64,000 nt of DNA from assembly GCA_023853785.1 (NCBI GenBank), contig JAJIRX010000708.1, positions 1-64,000 on the forward strand. The letters run 5' to 3'. How positions within the stretch are numbered: position 1 is the first letter of the stretch; each line of letters starts with the position of its first letter. The notes below the pieces were generated by a model. The model worked only from the letters and a program-made list of their open reading frames with translations. It was not told the DNA's origin and searched no databases. Shown here in pieces: positions 46,954 through 56,692 of the stretch. This stretch comes from Psilocybe azurescens. Taxonomy: Eukaryota > Basidiomycota > Agaricomycetes > Agaricales > Agrocybaceae. Both the position numbers and the translations under genes were made by a program.

Positions 46954-47030
46954 AGCCTTTGTGGCTCAGTTGGTTTATCCCGCTTATGTTCGGCGTTCTC
47001 CGATGCCCGAGTTCGATTCTCGTTCATGTC
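46954..47030 (+). other. tRNA-like Pol III promoter (pseudo-tRNA)
   Basis: A box TGGCTCAGTTGG at 46962-46973 and B box GAGTTCGATTCTC at 47009-47021 have tRNA-like spacing, and a T7 run (47031-47037) follows as a Pol III terminator. The T stem mostly pairs but the acceptor stem does not (GCCTTTG against TCATGTC). This is best read as a tRNA-derived head of the kind seen in SINEs, or a decayed tRNA. Confidence 0.5.
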
Positions 47031-47443
47031 TTTTTTTCTATACTAGCATAAATTATAATAAAATATAATAAAAATAATGGGATATCATTCCACTTGGATT
47101 CCACCTTATTACATTGGAATGGACCTGTATTGGACCAAACCCAATGTAATATATGATATTCCAGTTGGATTCCAATTGGATTCTATATAGATTCCAGCCA
47201 TTCCATTGGAATGAAACTGGAATATTCCATTTGGAATGGCTTATTTTCTGGAATCCAATTGGAATCCATTTGGAATCCATGTTCATTTACCCATACAAAA
47301 TAGCTGGGTGTATGGTATGAGATTTCAGACTGGAATCTAATGGAATCCATCTTCATTCCTGGAATGAAGTTGGATTCCATCTGGAATAGGTGGGGGACAG
47401 TAAAGACCTCAAATATTCGGAGGAACGTCAATAATTAAACTTA

Positions 47444-49606
47444 CCGGCCACTTTGACGAGAAGGAACTCCTGTTGCGGCTGGTTTCTTGCGCTTTGTGGA
47501 TCCTTTGGCTGGATTTTTTCCAATTTGTTCTAGACCAGTAGCAGCGTACAAATTAGCTGCTGTGTCAAGAGTGTCGGTGCGTGTCACTGGGGAGATTGTG
47601 TCGGATTTGCTGGCTGATGAAGCGGCAAATTCTTTTGGTTTATATGCCTGTGGAGCTGTCGGTCTGTCGGGCTCGTTCAGCTTTTGTTTTTTATCATTCG
47701 CAGCGAAGTTCTTTTGGTTTGGGCACCTGTGTAGCTGTCAGTCTGTCGGGCTCATTCAAATTTCGCTTCCTTCCTTTTCCGGGTTTGGTAGCCACTGCAA
47801 CCGGTGAGCCTGGTGTGACGGATGGGGACCAAGAAACAGAGTGTATTGAAAGATTGGGAGTGTGATCAGATGCTGCCACTGCTGAGCCCGGCGTGGTGGG
47901 TGCTGCCTGAAAAATGGCGGGCATTGAAGGATTGGGTGTTTTGCGTGCTATGTTGGCTCCCAGAGGTTGTGGTGCTGAGAAGTCTAGTTGTTCTCCTTCG
48001 GATGAATCAGATTCGACGACCCTCTTGGATTTTTTTTTCGAAAGTTTTGGGGAAACCTTGAGGGGCATGCGACTTGGTTGGGAATTTGCGGTCTTGTTCT
48101 GGTCAAGCTGAAGTGCATGAAGAGTTTCCCGATCGACAGAGAACCGCAAAGGGTCTTCTCCCTTTGCCTGCTCGGATAGAATTGTTCCCAGTATTCTGTA
48201 AATGTCATCGGTTGGCGCTTGCTGAGGATTGAGTGATTTGATTGACATAAAGGGAACTGGATTGTCGAGAAGACTTGATCGTAGTTCAGAACTCAACCCT
48301 TCCCATGGGACCAAAATGTGAGACTTGTCGGGTGGAATAGAGACCACTGTATTTAAGCACAATTTAGCAAATAAAATTTCATATTCTCGACGTGTTCTAC
48401 TCACTCCACAAGGCAGCGATGTAATCATTTAAGAGGCGTCTAGCGTCTTTTGGGGATACCGTATCCTCAAAGTCAAGGCTAGGAAGAATTGGAAACCCAT
48501 CATTACGACGTGATACTTCAATGACTTGAACGGAAGGGGTAGCATCAGATGTAACTGGCACAGGTTTAGCTCGCTCTGTGACTCCGGTTAGTAATATCTA
48601 AGGTGGAGGGGCTTTAATACGCACCAGGAAGGGCTTCAGAGCGTGCCCAACTTTTGAAAGGCTTTTTATGGTTTCCAGCAAAGTTTGGCACATATGATTC
48701 AAATGATTTCATTTCAAGAGTATCTCCGATGGTAGCGCTTGAAAGAACAGAAATTTTTAGAATATCAAAGTGTAATACATGAGCTACAAGTCATACCTGA
48801 ATGATACGAGGTCATCCTTTTGATCTCTGTACGCTCCCTGAACAAAAACACAGCATCACCGTGTCCACTCCAGCCTCGCCCAATAAGGGGCCGTAAAGCG
48901 ATGATTGTATCCTCAACAATGCTCTCCTGGTTTCTACTCATGGGTCACATCGTCAGCTTACTCTTAATGTTGAGACTATCAAGGACTTACTCAAATCACG
49001 TGATTAATGTCTGGACCATTCTTAAGCTTTTCATTCTGCTTCTCAGCCTTGAGTTGATATTCGGCTTTGGCGGCATCATCTAGGTCTTCATATACCTCTT
49101 TTCGTATCTTTACATAGTCTGCAAGATTGACATCCTTGGATAACGAACCCTCAGCGACACGTTTTCTTTGACATTTCTTGCGTAATAATCTCCTTGTTTT
49201 CGGCCGCAAATACTTCAATGGCATTGGTAGCCCTAGGGCGTTTTCCCTTGTCCGATTTAGACGCCCGTTTGACGGAAACACCCTTTTTGAGCGATTGTGA
49301 AACCACCGCACCATTTTCTGTCCAATATAAATACATTAGAGGTTGGAATCTCACACTATAGTGTAGAGCTTACAATACGCAATGAGTCTCCAGTTGTGTT
49401 TGGACTGAACTTGGTAATATAGGCAGGAAAGACTGTGGTGAGGACCCAATCTTTTTGGCGCCTTTGGTGTTGTCTTCAGCATCACAAATGGCATGATACT
49501 GTGGAAGATATGTTTTCAAAAATTTCACTTGATCTTTGGTAAATGTTGATTGTTCAATCAACGGAAGAGATGGATGAATTGACATTTCAGCGGTTGGCTG
49601 AACCAT
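47444..49606 (-). CDS. Unnamed nuclear-type protein with an HMG-box-like segment
   Basis: Starts at ATG 49606 (MVQPTAEMSIHPSLPLIEQS), continues FTKDQVKFLKTYLPQYHAIC, donor GTAAGC near 49382. Exon 2 from about 49318 has a basic HMG-like segment (KGKRPRATNAIEVFAAENKE ... YVKIRKEVYEDLDDAAKAEY). After introns, 48428-47700 encodes VPWEGLSSELRSSLLDNPVP and Ser/Pro-rich sequence with SKKKSKRVVESDSSEGE. The end holds two copies of a motif LNEPDRxTAxQxxKPKEFAA, separated by one frame change near 47700, and a basic tail (GSTKRKKPAATGVPSRQSGR) to a GTAAGT donor at 47443. The intron beyond runs straight into the TIR element ending at 47409. The HMG assignment is by eye and moderate; single-base shifts near 49175 and 47700 may be errors. 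Confidence 0.5.
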
Positions 49607-49860
49607 AGGGCGACATGGCAGATAAAAATATTAAGAAGGCACAGAATGACTTTGTTTCTGCTATATGTCAGCCGACATTGGCCTGAGGTCCGAGCAAGTT
49701 GTTGTAGAATTATTGTTCATTGGATCCCCTAGACTACGAATTTAATTCTCATTCCATTTTACCTCGCTACCTGTTCTCCATTTTTAGGAGATCAATTGAG
49801 CGCTTGGCCTGAAATGTTTGGTTTTAATGTCTGGCTGCATTCTTAGTGACTCCCAATTTC

Positions 49861-49868
49861 TATAAAAT
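49861..49868 (+). promoter_or_regulatory. TATA box of the small Cys-rich gene
   Basis: TATAAAAT, 41 bases upstream of ATG 49902, in a T/C then A-rich context. Confidence 0.5.
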
Positions 49869-49901
49869 ACAAAAGAAATCAACGTAGATCTTTGCCTCGA
49901 A

Positions 49902-50148
49902 ATGGATGGACAATCTTCATCTCACTGTACCTGCAAGCTTGTCAAAGATCAAAACTGTACTTGCGTGAAAGATGTCCATAATGGCCAGAGACTTTACCTG
50001 ACTTACGATCAAATTTAGTACGTGGTTAATTATACTCCAGGCTTACTGCTGATCGGACTGGAATAGTACCATTGCACGTCTCTGTGTTGAAGCACAGAAC
50101 AAAGCAGTCAATGAAAACAAACGAGATCATCCTCGCCCGATCTGCTAG
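49902..50148 (+). CDS. Small spliced Cys-rich protein (65 residues), unrecognised
   Basis: Exon 1 (49902-50017) begins MDGQSSSHCTCKLVKDQNCT and ends TYDQI plus two bases. A 49 bp intron (50018-50066, GTACGT...GGAATAG) follows. Exon 2 (50067-50148) reads TIARLCVEAQNKAVNENKRD and ends RPIC with TAG. Two CxC pairs (Cys9/11, Cys19/21), Cys45 and the C-terminal Cys65 suggest metal binding or disulphides. No signal peptide. The clean splice, TATA box and start support a real gene. No family is known to me. Confidence 0.5.
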
Positions 50149-50479
50149 GGCAACTCGTATGCCACAAAGATATGAAGCCTTTGAGTGCCATGAACAGCAT
50201 TACTCAAAAGACAAATTATAGTCGTAGATTGTAATGTTAATTAATCTAGTCACTTATTCAGTGGTCTCAGTTTAACTATGCAATGTGGATGAACGTAGCA
50301 GAAATATATATTAAACAGCACGTGCCTTGCCTTTAAAGTTAGACACACGATATGTAGAAGACAACACAATAGGAAGGTGGGACGTAAATGGAGAGAGACT
50401 ATCAAAGTCTCGGAGAATCCTCACGCCAACAACCCAAATAAGAAATACAGAATTAGGAATTTGGATGTATCCAAACTGC
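50149..50479. other. No gene certain; 3' flank of the split host gene
   Basis: Contains a minus-strand open frame continuing to 50311 in another frame, probably untranslated. Confidence 0.35.
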
Positions 50480-50582
50480 TCATCCCATCGCGAAAGGCCG
50501 CCAGACATCGTGTCTGACATTATATATTTCAATTTCCATACCTTGCTCCAACCCATGCCTTCCAAGATCTACCTTGAAGCGG
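50480..50582 (-). pseudogene. 3' end of a host gene split by the second Ty3 element
   Basis: Minus-strand exon end FKVDLGRHGLEQGMEIEIYN..., stopping at 50480. When the element and one GCGG copy are removed, it joins in frame to the sequence at 56693-56760 (LLIPTNGEVFTLSR then FKVDLG), which shows that the element landed in coding sequence between an Arg and a Phe codon. The family is unknown. Confidence 0.65.
50579..50582. repeat. Target-site duplication GCGG, left copy
   Basis: Repeated at 56693-56696 after the right LTR; AGCGG (5 bp) if the terminal LTR base is counted. Confidence 0.75.
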
Positions 50583-50756
50583 TGGAGTGTCATCGGCGAA
50601 CACTCCAGTCTTATCGTAGCTAGAACATTCCATTGTTTGTACATGTTTGGCAGCAGCCTCACCACTAGATACATGATAGTACCGGCGTGAGATAGGGGGA
50701 GAATCATCATTCAACCGCATCACGTTCGGCCCCTAAGGCAAAGTCAGCACTATCCA
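50583..50756 (+). repeat. 5' LTR of the second Ty3 element
   Basis: TGGAGTGT...TATCCA. The first 25 bases form an inverted repeat (TGGAGTGT, 9-base loop, ACACTCCA). Matches 56521-56692. Confidence 0.9.
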
Positions 50757-50758
50757 TC

Positions 50759-50775
50759 TGGTGATGAGAGTGAAT
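50759..50775 (+). promoter_or_regulatory. Primer-binding site of the second Ty3 element
   Basis: TGGTGATGAGAGTGAAT two bases after the 5' LTR. TGG start fits a tRNA 3' CCA end; which tRNA is not determined. Confidence 0.5.
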
Positions 50776-51032
50776 TGAACAGCACGCAACAATTATATTT
50801 CAAAGGACTACTAGGATTTAGGCATCTAGGCAATAAAGGCATTCAGGAAACAGGTTAGAAACGCACTAGGCTCAGGATTCATCAAACACGCTGGCAGACC
50901 AGGGCGACAAACACGTTCCCAACCGTAAAACCACGGGAAAGGAACCCACTAGGACAATTCAAAAGGGCATCACATACAGCAGCACCCTCCGATTATACAA
51001 ACACAATTAGAAGTATCTCTACACTCACGTCG

Positions 51033-52290
51033 TTGAGCAGTACACCATTTGACGAAAGACGGCCTCCTTCAAGCCTGTCAAACTTCGAATTCATTGATAA
51101 AAGCCAACCGGACACACCATTCGAGCATACACCATCCACATCCCCAACCAAACAAGTGTTTACAGCACCACCACCACCACCACCACAGCAGGAAACAATG
51201 ACAACTGAGCAAGTTGCACCGTTCCATGGAGACAAAGATGAGGAGAACCCTGAGGATTTCCTGCGTTCATTCTTTCTGACGAATGGGAACAAGCACTGAT
51301 GACGTCAAAAAGCAGCAATTCCCAAATTTCCTACAGGCAGATAGTGTTGCAGATGACTGGTTCGAGGACTTACCAACAAACTCTAAGGCAAAATGGGGCG
51401 ACATTGAAGCTGCCTTCCGACTACGATGGCCCAGAAAGAAAGCAGCAAAGAAGACAACTGAAGAATATGAAGAAGAAATACAAGACCTACAACTCAAGAT
51501 GGAGGACCTCGGAAAGAAGGAAAAAGTTGCAGGAAGAGAGGTCTACACACACATCGCATGGGCAGACAAAATGGCAGCAATTATCAGAGGCGCTGAAGCT
51601 GGAGAACACAACGACGTACATTGGACAAATTCGGAAGAACCTACCCACACTATTAAGAGAGAAAATAGGTGCGGGACACACCAGCTGGACAGTCTTCTTG
51701 CAGGCCATACGCGATGTCGATATAAACCATATCCGTGATGGTGTCGATATCTGGAAAAAGAACAAGCTGAACAGGATGCCGTCAAGAAACGCGATTGGAC
51801 AATTGGAGAAGCTGGTAACTGCATCACCTACAGCACCAATCCGACAGCAAATGGGTGCATTCAGCATCGGAAACAAACCCCCAAGCCCTAACCCAGTCCC
51901 TCGATACACAGCTTCAACAACGACCAACCCATTCACAAGTAATAGTGGTGGACGCGGTAACCTATTCACACAACCACGAGCAACAGCTACCACATATTCG
52001 CCAAGACCACCACCTATCGCGAGGCTGAACGGGCCACTTTGCAAGCCCAACTATCCAAATACCCTCAACATCCAGACACTGAAGCAGGACGGCAGGCACA
52101 TCAAGCACAGCAAGCGGACTGGGTGAAAACCTACGGATTAGGCACACGTGTCACAGAGTCAACACCATACCCACTCCGGCCAGGTACTACACCAGTCAAC
52201 TCCGGAGAGTGTTTTACATGCGGCTTCACTGGGCATCGAGGACAACGAGACGGCAGTACATGTGGACGTCAGCGTGCTACACCCTAATGA
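51033..52290 (+). pseudogene. gag: Gag of the second Ty3 element
   Basis: ATG 51033 (MSSTPFDERRPPSSLSNFEF), Pro-rich segment, then VAPFHGDKDEENPEDFLRSF, a frame change near 51290, and a capsid-like part (DSVADDWFEDLPTNSKAKWG, AFRLRWP). A zinc-knuckle-like ECFTCGFTGHRG at about 52206-52245 has Cys, Cys and His of a CCHC box, but the last Cys is displaced. At least three frame changes make it unreadable as one protein. Confidence 0.6.
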
Positions 52291-52449
52291 GCAAGCTTGG
52301 CGTGCAATATGCTCGAGGATTCTGAAAGAACCAAGACAAGTGGCAAATATTCAAATAGTGGCAATCGACGATTATGGAACTACCTGGCAGGAGGTACAGG
52401 GAAACGAGGAAGGGCTGTCAGCGTAAGTACCAATGTGACAGCCCTAGAA

Positions 52450-53170
52450 AACAGCAGACAGGAAGAATTTGAAGTTGAAGTCACGGATCCAGCGCACATT
52501 ACCATTCCAAATGTAAACTCAACATTTTCCGAATCAAATATCGTTAATCTGTATGCTGTCGGTGCAAAAGTAGATGAAGAAAGAAGAAAACATACAACAA
52601 AACCATTTATCCATCAGATACGACTACACGGACCTCAAGGCGAAATCATACGTGTATGGGCATTATTTGACGATGGTGCTATGAGAGAAATCATGTCAAC
52701 AGCCATGTTTGAAAAGTCAAAACATCGATTGGGTAAACTACTACCTTCATCCCTGGTCTTGCGAATGGCAGATGGCTCCACCGTCAAATCATCAGCACGA
52801 TGGGAAGGAGAGATCGAAGTGGGAGGGGTCCATGTAAATGGGTCATTTGAGGTCTTCGACAGCCGCGGAAATTGGGATTTTCTATTGGGGAAAACATTAC
52901 TGAAGTCATTTAAAGCTGTTCATAATTATGATACTGACGAAGTGAAGGTTGAAGGAGTGGATGGGTCAGCAGTACTTGAAAATCAGGTCGAGATTATGGA
53001 AGCTCAAGAACAAGAAAACCCACAAATAGGAACACCAATTTGTGTCGTCACAGAGGAGGAGCAATACACCAACGAGGGAGGGTCCCATTGCAGAAATCAA
53101 CGTAGAAACACTGAAGAGAAATCAGAGCCTATTCACTCGCACGACGAACCCCCCAAAAACCTGAACGTGT
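52450..53170 (+). CDS. pol: Aspartic protease region of the second Ty3 element
   Basis: Within a long open frame. IRVWALFDDGAMREIMSTAM at about 52651-52710 holds DDGA, the retropepsin active-site loop with Asp in place of Ser/Thr. Then comes VLRMADGSTVKSSARWEGEI and GNWDFLLGKTLLKSF, the usual LGKxxL end. It would process Gag-Pol. A linker to RT with EEILRLVTIGDDLT is in a neighbouring frame from 53169. Confidence 0.7.
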
Positions 53171-54850
53171 GGAAGAAATTTTACGTCTCGTGACGATAGG
53201 AGACGACCTTACCAAGGATCAAAGGCTCCAAGTACAAGAACTCATCCGTTCATTTGCTGATATATTTGCACTCTCAGTTCATGAAGTCAAACAAGTTGAA
53301 AATGCAGTACACCGATTGGACATTTCACCCGGAGCAACATTTTCAAAAAAGGTTAACCAGAAACCACTAACACCCCCACAACGGCGATACCTCTATGAGA
53401 GTATTGACACCATGCTGGAAGCAGGCATTATCGAACCATGTTCACCAGAGGACGTCAAATGTGTATCACCTACAACACTTGCACAAAAAAACACATCAGG
53501 GCAAAGGCCTTACTTTAGTGGAACTGCAACATAGGGTTAACGACGAATGTATAGCCCATGGCATGGAACCCAGGTTCGACATTCCCCCAAGAACCTCTGC
53601 GACACCAGATGACAGCCTTAACGAGAACGAACCGAAGTGGAGAATATGCCAAAACTTCGCACAAATCAACAAAGTTACACAAGTAGCTCCCATGCCACAA
53701 GGAGACATACGGGCAAAGCAGCAGCGTTTGAGTGGACACAGGTGGGTCTCTGGATTTGATTTCGCAGCAGGCTTCTACGCTCTGGGTGTTGCCACAGAAT
53801 CAAGGGCATATACATGCTTTTACGTCGAAGGCAGAGGCTACTTTAGATACCTACGGATGCCATTTGGACTTACCGGTGCGCCATCATCATTCGCAAACAT
53901 GACAGCAAAAACATGTCCGACTTAATTGTGAACGAGACTATGGAACTCTTCGTCGATGATGGTGGTTCAGCAGCAGACACATTTCACGGAGATGATGGGC
54001 AAAATGACACAGATCTTCACCCGTATCCGTGAACGAGACCTATCTCTTTCTCCAAGTAAGTCCCAATTCTTCATGACCGAAATGGTGTTCGCTGGGCGCA
54101 ACAGTAGGACCAAAAGGAGTGCAACCTGACCTCAAGAAGCTCACCGCTATAGTCAACTGGAAAACCCCTGAAGACGCCGCTGCACTTGCAGGTTTTTGGG
54201 CTTAACAGGATGGTTCCGTGATCTCATCCTTGGATACGCTAAAAAAGAAAAAACCACTCCGAGACCTATTAAGAGAAGTGGAACTACCTGAGAAATACAC
54301 AAAAACTATCTATCGACGTATAATGGCTAATCATAAATTACACAATAGATGGAAAGACGAACATACGAGAGCCTTCCTAGATCTTAAGGCAGCAATGACA
54401 TCAGAACCAGTTCTCCGAGGACCTAAATGGGATGGTACACCATTCATTATCACTACAGACGGTTCCCAAGACGCATTTGGAGCAGTACTTACCCAAAAGT
54501 TCAACCACGTCTTGACAAGTGGGAAAGTTGTGCAACGTGTACATCCACTGGGGTTCGCATCCAAAAGGACATCAAGAACTGAAGAAAAATATAAACCCTT
54601 CCTTCTCGAGTTTGCCGCACTAAAGTTTGGTTTAGACAAATTCTCAGACACGATCTGGGGATTTCCAGTGGAAGTGGAGACAGACTGCCAAGCACTCCGG
54701 GATCACCTAATGAATGACAAGCTAAGTGCTACCCATGCTCGATGGCGAGATGGAATTCTAGCTCACCAAATAACAGATGTTCGTCATGTCCCAGGCCGCC
54801 TGAATGTAGTCGCAGACGGGCTCAGCCGGGCCAGCGAAGGAACTCCTAAT
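53169..54850 (+). pseudogene. pol: Reverse transcriptase and RNase H of the second Ty3 element
   Basis: RT starts in RVEEILRLVTIGDDLTKDQR and passes through AVHRLDISPGATFSKKVNQK and WRICQNFAQINKVTQVAPMP. The first catalytic Asp is in VSGFDFAAGFYALGV, and the paired Asp in MELFVDDGGSA (FVDD at about 53949-53960). RNase H: first Asp in ITTDGSQDAFGAVLTQKF, Glu in FLLEFAALKFG, Asp in VETDCQALRDH, last Asp in VVADGLSRASEG. Frame changes near 53500, 53925 and 54100-54210 break the thumb and connection. Confidence 0.8.
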
Positions 54851-54899
54851 GAAGAGGATGACGGTAGCAATTGGACCGTATCAGAAGATTGGGAGGTAA

Positions 54900-56347
54900 C
54901 CACAGGCCTGGTCCATGATATATTCCATGCAACGGATGCATGTACACCCGAAATGATAAAACTGCGGAAACGTTTCAAGAATGAGCCAATTTTTTCTGAA
55001 GTAATCGACGCAATACTGGAATTGGACCAAGGAGTAAGCCTACGGCAACGAAAACGGGCACGGCATAGAGCCTCAGAATACATGATCAATGAAGGGAAAC
55101 TCTGGCGCATTGCAGGCGGCCACCAAACACGAGCACGACCAAAAGTAGAATGTGTCACTAAAGAAGAAGCCACTCACCTCGCGAAAGGTGGAACACCTGG
55201 AAAATGGACACTGGCAAAGAGATGCAATCAAGAAATCCCTAATGGACCGTATATGGAGCCCCGGACTAGACGCATCTATCATAAAAGGCATTATCAACTG
55301 CGGAATCTGCAAAAACTTTGGCGGTACACACCTGCATTCACTTCTAGACCCAATAACACGACGGCACCCTTTCGAACTCCTGGTAGGCGACTACCTGTCA
55401 ATGCCAGTTGGCAAAGGTGGTTATCACACCATCGGCCTATACCTCGACACCTATTCACGACACGCCTTCGGATTCAAACACAAGTCAGCAGGCAGCGCAA
55501 AGACCACAAAAGATAGCTTAACGACGATCTTCAACGGTTTTGCACCATGGGAAGTGGCCATGTTCGACGGAGGGAAACACTTTGATAACAAGGAGGTCAC
55601 GTCAGCTATGCGAAGAATGGGGGACAGAAGTTCACATCGTCCCTGCATACTCCCCATGGGTCAACGGCTTGGTTGAAGGAGCAAACAAGCTACTCCTACA
55701 CATCCTCAAACGGCTATGCGCACCAGACTTAAACGATGAAGAAATCGAGAAAATGAAAGTCGAGGACATACCAAAAACATGGCCAAACCACTTCGATGAA
55801 GCACTCCGCATCCTCAACCAGCGCCCTACTCCCATCCCTCAAATTTTCACCAAAAGAGCTAATGCTGGGACTCGTCGTGAATACAAAGCCAACAAACACC
55901 ACAGAAATGACACTACCCACCACAGAGCAAGACGCTAGCATCCAAATGGCATACGTCAGCGCAGCAGCAACTCGACGGATACGCCCCGAAACAGTAGCAC
56001 ACTCAGTGAAGAGGAAAGCGGCATTCGACAAGAGGGTGCATGCACAAAATCTAGGTGAAGTTGTCTTTTCTAAAGGTCAATTAGTGCAAATCTATCGAAG
56101 TGATTTAGATTATACCTTCAAAACGGAACGCAAATTGCTTCCAAAATGGTCCACCCCACAACGTGTAGCCACAAGAAATCTCAATTCCTACACACTCGAA
56201 ACATTGAATGGAGATGCAGTCCCAGGCAGGTTCAGTGCACGACGACTTAGAAGGTTCATACCACTCGAGGGCACAAAGTTGGCAGAGGAACAGAGGTCGA
56301 TCGAGGAACGATGTGCCGAGGGAGGAGGAAGAGAGGAGGAAGAATGA
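54900..56347 (+). pseudogene. pol: Integrase of the second Ty3 element
   Basis: An N-terminal part with the Cys pair GIINCGICKNFGG (about 55285-55325) is followed by the core. Asp is in ELLVGDYLSMPVGKGGYHT, the second Asp in VAMFDGGKHFDNKEV and Glu in WVNGLVEGANKLLLHIL, completing the DDE set. The C-terminal part runs QLVQIYRSDLDYTFKTERKL to SARRLRRFIPLEG and an acidic end at 56347. Frame changes near 55180 and 55630 split it. No chromodomain is found. Confidence 0.75.
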
Positions 56348-56505
56348 GAAAGAGATAATAGCGGAAGATAGAGATACAGAAACCCACATCAACTCCGGAC
56401 AAATGGAAACCCAAGCAGTAACAATGAACAGAGTGGAGTCACAAGACACGGCAGGGTAGGAGATCAAACACAGGACAGCGTGGAGGCTGACGAGGACGCC
56501 GCCAC

Positions 56506-56516
56506 AGAAAAGGGGG
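56506..56516 (+). promoter_or_regulatory. Polypurine tract of the second Ty3 element
   Basis: AGAAAAGGGGG, four bases before the 3' LTR. Confidence 0.65.
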
Positions 56517-56520
56517 CACA

Positions 56521-56692
56521 TGGAGTGTCATCGGCGAACACTCCAGTCTTATCGTAGCTAGAACATTCCATTGTTTGTACATGTTTGGCAGCAGCCTCAC
56601 CACTAGATACATGATAGTACCGGCGTAGATAGGGGGAGAATCATCATTCAACCGCATCACGTTCAGCCCTAAGGCAAAGTCAGCACTATCCA
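56521..56692 (+). repeat. 3' LTR of the second Ty3 element
   Basis: 172 bp, same ends and same terminal hairpin as 50583-50756. Confidence 0.9.

Larger units (their letters stand above)
45187..47409. mobile_element. TIR element with TTCCA/GGAAT arrays, GC-rich satellite and tRNA-like sequence
   Basis: The left end is GTACTTTACTGTCCCCCACC, followed by an array of TTCCAA/GGAATCCA words to about 45530. The right end (47090-47409) is a similar array ending in the inverse CTTTACTGTCCCCCACC, with 17 identical terminal bases. Between them lie a 1.1 kb GC-rich satellite (45680-46800) and a tRNA-like sequence (46954-47030). No transposase is seen, so it would be non-autonomous. Outer flanks are GCAGTA on the left and ACCTC on the right; both recur at the 36907-40757 element. 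Confidence 0.6.
50583..56692 (+). mobile_element. Ty3-type LTR retrotransposon, 6.1 kb, complete with short LTRs
   Basis: LTRs of 174 and 172 bp (50583-50756, 56521-56692), GCGG target duplication, primer site, gag, protease, RT, RNase H, integrase and polypurine tract, all on the plus strand. LTRs differ by a few bases, mostly indels. The pol frame changes at about 53165, 53500, 53925, 54090 and 55180, so it is not coding as written. No chromodomain is seen. It interrupts a host gene. Confidence 0.9.

Noticed and set aside
46954..47030. Functional tRNA gene
   Set aside because: A and B boxes and a terminator are present, but the acceptor stem does not pair and the T stem has a mismatch, so I list it only as tRNA-like.
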